From positions 1 through 10,145 of the forward strand of contig DASQLQ010000148.1 in NCBI GenBank assembly GCA_035629935.1: a stretch of DNA of 10,145 bases, in the 5' to 3' direction. A model generated the notes under the pieces. It searched no databases. It had not been told where the DNA came from and saw nothing but the letters and a program-made list of their open reading frames with translations. The stretch is from DASQLQ01 sp035629935. Lineage in GTDB: Bacteria > Actinomycetota > CADDZG01 > WHSQ01. Shown here piece by piece: positions 6,374-10,145 of this stretch (position 1 is its first letter; every line of letters begins with the position of its first letter). A program made the translations under genes and the position numbers.

Positions 6374-6843
6374 CGGACGGCAACCGTTCCGTACATCCCG
6401 GCCGAATAGTGATCGTCCACGTGACAGGCGAACAGGACTTCGCCGCCCTCATCGAACGTCCAGATCACCTCTGCGGTCTGACCCGGTTGGAGGACCTGAC
6501 CATTTCCGGAGTCGTGATCCATGGTGGCGGCGCCGCCGCCGTGCGATCGCTGGTACTCGGTGTCTCCCAGAACGAACTCGTGCTCGATGCGACCGGGGTT
6601 CGTGACGACGAACTTGATCGTCTCGCCCTCCTCCACCTCGATGCTTTCGGGATCGAACCGAAGAGAGTCCAGAGTCGAGACCTTGACCGTGCGGGAGACG
6701 TCGGACTCGGTGCCCGACCTGCCGAAGGTCAGGGCGTCACCGCCCATGTTCGAATGATCGTGACCCCCCATGAGGTCCCCCGTACCGCCGCAGGCACCGA
6801 GGAACAAGAAGGTCGCAAGCGCCTGAAGCGCGATGGATCTCAC
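6370..6843 (-). CDS. cupredoxin-domain lipoprotein with His/Met-rich segments
   Basis: A 157-residue exported copper protein. The signal peptide ends with lipobox LGAC (15-18), so Cys18 is probably lipidated. After it comes a His/Met patch, MGGHDHSNM (25-33). The cupredoxin domain covers about 53-157: His88 (IEHEF), then CHVDDHYSAGM with Cys140, His145 and Met150, the C-x4-H-x4-M spacing of type 1 copper sites. A second His/Met patch (101-110) lies in a loop after EHEFVLGD, a feature of cupredoxins found with copper-resistance genes. It may carry electrons or buffer copper outside the membrane. The GTG at 6843 has GGAAGGA at 8 nt; the ATG at 6867 is in frame but would put extra charged residues before the signal peptide. 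It heads the four-gene leftward operon and is divergent from the peptidase gene. Confidence 0.9.
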   Translation of the reverse strand: MRSIALQALATFLFLGACGGTGDLMGGHDHSNMGGDALTFGRSGTESDVSRTVKVSTLDSLRFDPESIEVEEGETIKFVVTNPGRIEHEFVLGDTEYQRSHGGGAATMDHDSGNGQVLQPGQTAEVIWTFDEGGEVLFACHVDDHYSAGMYGTVAVR

Positions 6844-6851
6844 GACCTCAA

Positions 6852-6858
6852 TCCTTCC
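6852..6858 (-). promoter_or_regulatory. ribosome binding site for the cupredoxin lipoprotein
   Basis: GGAAGGA on the minus strand, 8 nt before the GTG at 6843. It favours that GTG over the upstream in-frame ATG at 6867, and leaves only 33 bp between the two divergent start codons. Confidence 0.6.
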
Positions 6859-6864
6859 ACGCGG

Positions 6865-6870
6865 CATGAT
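6865..6870 (+). promoter_or_regulatory. possible -10 box of a leaderless promoter for the P1 peptidase
   Basis: CATGAT keeps the key A and final T of TAnnnT (first T replaced by C) and ends 6 nt before the ATG at 6877, the same spacing as at corA. No Shine-Dalgarno precedes that ATG. The divergent cupredoxin gene begins only 33 bp away, so any -35 element would lie over its ribosome site or first codons. Confidence 0.35.
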
Positions 6871-6876
6871 GTGGCC

Positions 6877-7764
6877 ATGTCTTCGATCACAGAGGGGTTC
6901 CGAATCGGCCATTGGACCGACGAGGCTGCGCTTACAGGTTGCACCGTGATCCTTCCGCCCCCGGGAAACGTTGCCTCCTGCGACATCAGGGGATCGTCGC
7001 CGAGCTCGCGAGAGCTTGCATTGCTCGATCTGGATCGTCGATTGACCGAGATCCACGCAGTGCTTCTGACGGGCGGCAGCGCATTCGGTCTGGCGGCCGC
7101 GCAAGGAGTCGTGGAGTGGCTCGCCGAACGGGGAGTCGGATATCAGACCGCCGTGACGCCCGTTCCGATCGTTCCCGCAGCAGTCATCTTCGATCTCGGG
7201 TCGGGTCGCTCGGATGTTCGCCCGGGCCCGGAAGAGGGCCGGGCCGCGTGCGACGCCGCAGTAGCGAGCGGTTTCGGAACCGGGCTCATCGGGGTTGGAG
7301 CCGGTTCAACCGTTGGGAAGTGGTCTGGGTTCGAGCACAAGTCACCCGGCGGCTTCGGAGTTGGCTCGGCGGCCGATCAAGGCATGGAAGTAACAGCGGT
7401 GGCGGTCGTGAACTCCGTCGGCGACGTCATCGCTCGAGACGGCACCGTGATCGCGGGAACCCGCTCTCCGGACCCGACCTATCAATCCCCGCCTGCACGG
7501 CAAGCATCGGTTCCCACGAACACCGTACTGGCCTGCGTCATGACGAAAGCAACGCTGGACAAACGGGATGTCCGCTGGCTGGCGGCTCGAGGAAGCGACG
7601 GGATCGCCATGTCGGTGCGACCGGCACATACCCGCTACGACGGGGATGTGGTCTTCGGGGTCGCCGCTCCGTCGGGTCCGGACGCGCCGGTGGCGAACCT
7701 CGACATCCTGGGGATGCTCGCCACCGAAGCCGTCGCCGCCGCCGTCCGCAGCGCCGTCTCGTGA
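6877..7764 (+). CDS. P1 family (DmpA/S58-type) self-processing peptidase
   Basis: A 295-residue protein of the DmpA/BapA fold. Family members are N-terminal nucleophile aminopeptidases that cut their own chain just before a Ser or Thr, and many act on D- or beta-amino-acid peptides. Matching motifs: LLTGGSAFGLAAAQGV (63-78), VPIVPAAVIFDL (96-107), GAGSTVGKW (141-149), NTVLACVMTKA (215-225) and RPAHTRYDGDVVFGVA (248-263). By position the nucleophile is Thr216 after Asn215, so cleavage would give chains of about 215 and 80 residues. There is no signal peptide, so it is probably cytoplasmic. Length is in the range of the shorter family members. The frame is open far upstream, but homology begins at EGFRIGHW just after the ATG at 6877; a GTG at 6871 is the near alternative. 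It is monocistronic as far as can be seen. Confidence 0.93.
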   Translation: MSSITEGFRIGHWTDEAALTGCTVILPPPGNVASCDIRGSSPSSRELALLDLDRRLTEIHAVLLTGGSAFGLAAAQGVVEWLAERGVGYQTAVTPVPIVPAAVIFDLGSGRSDVRPGPEEGRAACDAAVASGFGTGLIGVGAGSTVGKWSGFEHKSPGGFGVGSAADQGMEVTAVAVVNSVGDVIARDGTVIAGTRSPDPTYQSPPARQASVPTNTVLACVMTKATLDKRDVRWLAARGSDGIAMSVRPAHTRYDGDVVFGVAAPSGPDAPVANLDILGMLATEAVAAAVRSAVS

Positions 7765-7788
7765 TCCATTTCTGTCCCACCCCCTCTC

Positions 7789-7794
7789 TATCGT
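7789..7794 (+). promoter_or_regulatory. putative -10 box upstream of the small-protein pair
   Basis: TATCGT fits TAnnnT in the 75-bp gap between the peptidase gene and the 58-residue protein gene. Transcription would begin near 7801, leaving a leader of about 40 nt that contains a ribosome site. No convincing -35 box and no terminator hairpin for the peptidase gene are seen in this gap. Confidence 0.35.
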
Positions 7795-7826
7795 TCTAGG
7801 CATCCGCGCTACCCGGCCCGCCGAAC

Positions 7827-7835
7827 GAAAGGTGG
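7827..7835 (+). promoter_or_regulatory. ribosome binding site of the 58-residue zinc-finger-like protein
   Basis: GAAAGGTGG ends 4 nt before the ATG at 7840. It supports this very short reading frame as a real gene. Confidence 0.6.
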
Positions 7836-7839
7836 ACCG

Positions 7840-8016
7840 ATGTCAAAGAAACAAACAGCGTCCAAACGCGCCGAGAAGCGCAGCTTCCACTGTCGGGTGT
7901 GCGAGCGGTCGATCCGCATGCCCAAGGGATGGACGCGAGGTCCATCGGTGCGCCGCCACTACTGGGCGGAACACCCCGAGATCATGCAGCCCGATAAGAA
8001 GAGGGCATCACGATGA
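7840..8016 (+). CDS. 58-residue small protein with C2H2 zinc-finger-like spacing
   Basis: A tiny, strongly basic protein. Its core has CRVC (Cys18, Cys21) and RHYWAEHPE (His40, His45), that is C-x2-C-x18-H-x4-H, which could hold one Zn2+ as a C2H2-type finger; the loop between the pairs is longer than the classical 12 residues. Basic residues crowd the N-terminus (MSKKQTASKRAEKR) and the end (KKRASR), which would suit nucleic-acid binding. It has no signal peptide. Evidence that it is coding: a good ribosome site at 7827-7835, a -10-like box further up, the conserved-looking ligand pattern, and an ATGA overlap with the next gene. I do not recognise a named family. A DNA/RNA-binding or zinc-dependent partner role is inference. 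Confidence 0.75.
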   Translation: MSKKQTASKRAEKRSFHCRVCERSIRMPKGWTRGPSVRRHYWAEHPEIMQPDKKRASR

Positions 8017-8183
8017 CCGACCGGGACGACACCAACCTCGGCGACATCGTCATCGTCCTGTTGGCCTCTACGCTCGCCGGTCTGCGCGATCGATTGTTCG
8101 AAGACAAGTTCGAATGTGCTGCCGAGCTGGTCGCCGATCTCGTGGACATCGTCGATGACTACCTGACGCGCTTGGCTGCCTGA
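8013..8183 (+). CDS. 56-residue acidic helical small protein
   Basis: A tiny protein of unknown function, rich in Asp and Leu. The sequence alternates hydrophobic and charged residues (LGDIVIVLLASTLAGLRDRL, 9-28; CAAELVADLVDIVDDYLTRL, 35-54) and should form two amphipathic helices, probably for protein contacts; the first is hydrophobic enough that a membrane association cannot be excluded. One Cys (35), no metal motif. The ATG at 8013 overlaps the stop of the zinc-finger-like gene (ATGA) and has AAGAGGG 7 nt upstream, so the two are co-translated. The opposite charge of the two products (basic and acidic) makes a complex between them plausible, which is inference. It ends 6 bp before the end of the convergent kinase-like gene. 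Confidence 0.68.
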   Translation: MTDRDDTNLGDIVIVLLASTLAGLRDRLFEDKFECAAELVADLVDIVDDYLTRLAA

Positions 8184-8189
8184 TGCTGG

Positions 8190-8726
8190 TTACTTCAGGT
8201 GATCGTCGATCTGTGCCAGGCGATCCTCGACGGACCCGGTAAGGCTGGCGTACTTCAGGTCGTGACTCGTCAAGATGTTGAGCACGCGACGATCTATGTC
8301 TTTCTGGAACGCGGGGTCGTCGGGCCGCAATCCGTCGAGGACGATCGGGAATTCGATCGGCAGATAGAAGACGTGGGAGTAGTTGGTGCGAAGCCTGCGT
8401 TCCGCCAGGCGCTCGCATTCCTGCCAGAGAAGCTTCTCTTTCCTGTCGGGCTGATTGTCGAGCACCCAGCCGGCGTAGGACATCACGTCGATCAAGGATC
8501 TATCGCCGACGAACTCTGGCTCCTCCAGTTCGTTGTTGAACTGCCGCAAGAAGATCAGGGCTTCGGTTTCGGGCGTCGCATCCTTATCCAGCTTGAAACC
8601 GAGGGCCGCGATCTCGCGGGCAACCTCGGGCAACAGGGGCAGATCGAGGCGACGCGCCAGCTCCTCGGCAAGAGTCGTCTTGCCGGTAGAGAAACTTCCA
8701 ACGATGGCGATGCGCCGGGGATCCAT
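8190..8726 (-). CDS. P-loop ATP-binding protein, nucleotide/nucleoside kinase-like (AAA_28 type)
   Basis: A 178-residue cytoplasmic P-loop protein. The Walker A motif GSFSTGKTT is at 10-18 (Gly15, Lys16, Thr17). The DRSLIDVMSYA stretch (75-85), with Asp75-Arg76-Ser77, resembles the DRS substrate/Mg region of deoxynucleoside kinases, NadR-type kinases and the AAA_28 family. A helical middle part with many Arg (RLAERRLRTN, 106-115) could form the lid. The C-terminus carries no extra domain. The length fits a single kinase domain. The substrate is not evident; a small-molecule or nucleoside kinase is more likely than a mechanical ATPase. The ATG at 8726 has no Shine-Dalgarno but a TAGGAT box 9 nt upstream. 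It lies 19 bp after the phosphatase lipoprotein gene and may be read with it or from its own promoter. Confidence 0.86.
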   Translation of the reverse strand: MDPRRIAIVGSFSTGKTTLAEELARRLDLPLLPEVAREIAALGFKLDKDATPETEALIFLRQFNNELEEPEFVGDRSLIDVMSYAGWVLDNQPDRKEKLLWQECERLAERRLRTNYSHVFYLPIEFPIVLDGLRPDDPAFQKDIDRRVLNILTSHDLKYASLTGSVEDRLAQIDDHLK

Positions 8727-8735
8727 ACCGGCGGC

Positions 8736-8741
8736 ATCCTA
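8736..8741 (-). promoter_or_regulatory. possible -10 box of a leaderless promoter for the kinase-like gene
   Basis: On the minus strand TAGGAT (TAnnnT) ends 9 nt before the ATG at 8726, in the 19-bp gap after the phosphatase gene. No ribosome site is seen. The spacing is slightly longer than in the other leaderless candidates here, so this is the weaker case. Confidence 0.3.
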
Positions 8742-8745
8742 GGGG

Positions 8746-9627
8746 TCAGTCCCGGCCGGCGGTGCGAAACCGGTCGATCTGCTGTCCTTGTGGTCCGATC
8801 GCCACCACCGAGATCCTCTCGGTCCCGGCGGAGATGCTGAGGAAGTGGTACTCCTCGATGCACCGCTCGGTGTACCAACGCGGGTTGCAGGTATGTGGCG
8901 AAGCGCTTCCTCCACCCGTGACCACGTACCGGATCTTGTGAAGGGGCTCCGTAACCGAATAAACGTGCGTGTGCCCGTTGATCACGAGATCGACCCCGGT
9001 TTTTTCGAACAACGGCGGCAGGGTGTGCCGGAGATCGCCCTCCGACGGATGATCGTTACTTGGTGAATAGACGGGGTGGTGGAAGACCACCACGGTCCAC
9101 CGGTCCCCCTGCTCGGTCTGGAGCGCGCGCCGTAGCCACCTGCGTCTCAGGTCGTTCGAGTCTGCGATCACGAAACGCACCCCGCCCTCGCGAATCACGT
9201 AGTTGCGGCCGTTCATCCCGAATCGCGGCTCGTTCAGCTCGGGTCGGCCGTTGCGTGTGCCGAGGTCGTGATTCCCGAGTGACGACCTGAACTGAACCCC
9301 CTTGCGAAGAAGGCATTTGAACGGCTCGTAGAACTTCGCCTCGAAGTCGCTACGCGCACCCGTCTCGTAGATGTTGTCACCAGCGGTTACGACCAGATCG
9401 AAGGGCGACTCCCTGCGCAGTTCGCACATCCGAAGCCCGAGCGTGTGCTGCACCGGATATCCGGTGCCCCAGTCTCCGATCGCCACGAAGTGGAACGCGT
9501 TGGGGCCCACGTGGTCGCTCGCTCGTTCGAGGTTCTCCACCGGGGAGTCCGGAGTTGTGCTGTCGCCCACACCGCAGCCGACGAGGACCACCAGCGCAAG
9601 ACCCGCCAAGCGGAAACGAGTTCTCAC
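8746..9627 (-). CDS. calcineurin-like metallophosphatase lipoprotein (purple acid phosphatase-like)
   Basis: A 293-residue exported metallophosphoesterase. The signal peptide ends with lipobox LVGC (15-18). All five blocks of the two-metal site are present: GDWG (51-54, Asp52), GDNIY (83-87, Asp84), GNHD (118-121, Asn119, His120), VFHHPVYS (181-188, His183/His184) and GHTHVYS (218-224, His219, His221). Order and spacing resemble tartrate-resistant acid phosphatases, so it probably hydrolyses phosphomonoesters on the outer face of the membrane. There are cysteines at 68, 105, 247 and 256; the last two frame a C-terminal loop and might pair. The GTG start at 9627 overlaps the methyltransferase stop (GTGA), showing translational coupling. 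No phosphate-regulation box is recognisable, and the true substrate is unknown. Confidence 0.92.
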   Translation of the reverse strand: MRTRFRLAGLALVVLVGCGVGDSTTPDSPVENLERASDHVGPNAFHFVAIGDWGTGYPVQHTLGLRMCELRRESPFDLVVTAGDNIYETGARSDFEAKFYEPFKCLLRKGVQFRSSLGNHDLGTRNGRPELNEPRFGMNGRNYVIREGGVRFVIADSNDLRRRWLRRALQTEQGDRWTVVVFHHPVYSPSNDHPSEGDLRHTLPPLFEKTGVDLVINGHTHVYSVTEPLHKIRYVVTGGGSASPHTCNPRWYTERCIEEYHFLSISAGTERISVVAIGPQGQQIDRFRTAGRD

Positions 9628-10145
9628 TCCGCCACCGAACGAACGAGGGGAACGAATCGGGCGGGAGTGACGAGTCTGGTCTGGACGGCCCTGCCCTCGC
9701 GCTTCTCGAACAACAGGACCTCATCCGAGCCCCTGGCCTTGAGAGGGATCACCAACCGGCCTCCTTCATCCAACTGCTCGATCAACGCGTTCGGGAGTTC
9801 GTCGGCCACCGCCGAGACGATGATCGCGGCGAATGGGCCGCGTCCCGGAACACCCACCCATCCGTCCCCAACCACAACATCCGCGTTGGTCACTCCGATA
9901 CGTGCCAGATTGCGCCGGGCGGCATCGGCAAGCGCATCGAAACGCTCCACGGAGACGACCTCTCCGGCCACTTGAGCGATCACCGCAGTCTGGAAGCCGT
10001 AGCCCGTTCCAACTTCGAGGACACGGTCATCGGGTGAGATCCGCGCGGCATCGATCATCCGAGCGATCAACGACGGTTGGCTCGTTGTCTGGTGTTGGGG
10101 CAAGGAAACCGGGCGGTCCAGGTACGCCTCGCTCTTCAGATCCGC
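9624..10145 (-). CDS. pcm: protein-L-isoaspartate O-methyltransferase (5' end outside window)
   Basis: The last 173 residues of a PCMT-type enzyme, which methylates isoaspartyl residues in damaged proteins with S-adenosylmethionine so they can revert to Asp. Visible at the window edge is AYLDRPVSLPQHQTTSQPSL (7-26 of the visible part), the counterpart of the family's D-R-P...QT-SQP active-site region. Motif I, VLEVGTGYG (42-50), binds SAM, with the acidic VERFD (66-70) after it and GDGWVGVP and the GGRLVIP strand further on. Some 30-40 N-terminal residues are missing beyond the right edge; the in-frame TTG at 10103 is not the real start, since homology continues upstream of it. The stop is shared with the start of the phosphatase lipoprotein gene (GTGA). 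It could be a paralog with another substrate, because the QT-SQP region deviates slightly from the usual GQTISQP. Confidence 0.92.
   Translation of the reverse strand, partial: ADLKSEAYLDRPVSLPQHQTTSQPSLIARMIDAARISPDDRVLEVGTGYGFQTAVIAQVAGEVVSVERFDALADAARRNLARIGVTNADVVVGDGWVGVPGRGPFAAIIVSAVADELPNALIEQLDEGGRLVIPLKARGSDEVLLFEKREGRAVQTRLVTPARFVPLVRSVAE

Noticed and set aside
6409..6876. Upstream extension of the P1 peptidase frame to 6409
   Set aside because: The extra 156 codons are antisense to the cupredoxin gene, and family similarity starts only after the ATG at 6877.
6844..7104. Upstream extension of the cupredoxin lipoprotein gene to 7104
   Set aside because: It would run into the divergent peptidase gene and bury the signal peptide; the GTG at 6843 has a good ribosome site.
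8179..8199. Possible terminator hairpin CCTGA...TCAGG between the convergent small-protein and kinase-like genes
   Set aside because: The stem is only 5 bp with an 11-base loop and there is no T run on either strand.
8191..8260. Exact 10-base direct repeat TACTTCAGGT at 8191-8200 and 8251-8260
   Set aside because: Both copies lie in the kinase-like gene and encode similar residues around Leu-Lys; 10 bases once repeated is not enough to call a repeat element.
8199..8840. Plus-strand open frame of 213 codons over the kinase-like and phosphatase genes
   Set aside because: It is antisense to two genes with clear motifs (Walker A; GHTH), crosses their junction and has no recognisable domain or ribosome site.

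Overview
The window is GC-rich and gene-dense, with almost no intergenic DNA. It reads as ordinary chromosome of a Gram-positive-type, high-GC bacterium, most likely an uncultured or little-studied member of the Actinomycetota. Reasons: several genes have no Shine-Dalgarno but a TAnnnT-like -10 box 6-9 nt before the start codon (leaderless layout); GTG and TTG starts are frequent; lipoproteins are abundant; and calcium-repeat and cupredoxin export proteins are of a kind common in that phylum. This placement is inference. I saw no tRNA, rRNA, CRISPR array, insertion sequence, phage gene or attachment site.

Left part (1-3484). A truncated aldehyde dehydrogenase gene runs leftward off the edge. 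Divergent from it is a rightward set: a CorA-type Mg2+/Co2+ channel, an 80-residue unknown protein, an exported cupredoxin, a second lipoprotein with an Ig-like domain, and a four-helix di-heme cytochrome b of the formate dehydrogenase gamma type. The last three are tightly packed and look like a small extracytoplasmic electron-transfer operon without any catalytic dehydrogenase.

Middle part (3459-6843, leftward). A compact four-gene operon reads cupredoxin lipoprotein, secreted thrombospondin-type-3 (Ca2+) repeat protein, zinc-ribbon polytopic membrane protein, metallo-beta-lactamase-fold hydrolase. The junctions are a 4-nt ATGA overlap, a 7-nt gap and an 8-nt overlap with a TTG start. The hydrolase end overlaps the end of the cytochrome b gene by 26 bp, tail to tail.

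Right part (6844-10145). A P1-family (DmpA/S58) self-processing peptidase diverges from the cupredoxin gene across only 33 bp. After it come two overlapping tiny genes: a 58-residue protein with a C2H2-type zinc-finger spacing and a 56-residue acidic helical protein. A leftward set follows: protein-L-isoaspartate methyltransferase (5' end outside the window), a metallophosphatase lipoprotein coupled to it by a GTGA overlap, and a P-loop NTPase/kinase-like protein.

No stretch longer than 75 bp lacks a gene. The points most worth a second look are the copper/heme operon without a catalytic subunit, the metal-binding four-gene operon, the tiny zinc-finger/acidic protein pair, and the repeated leaderless promoter pattern.
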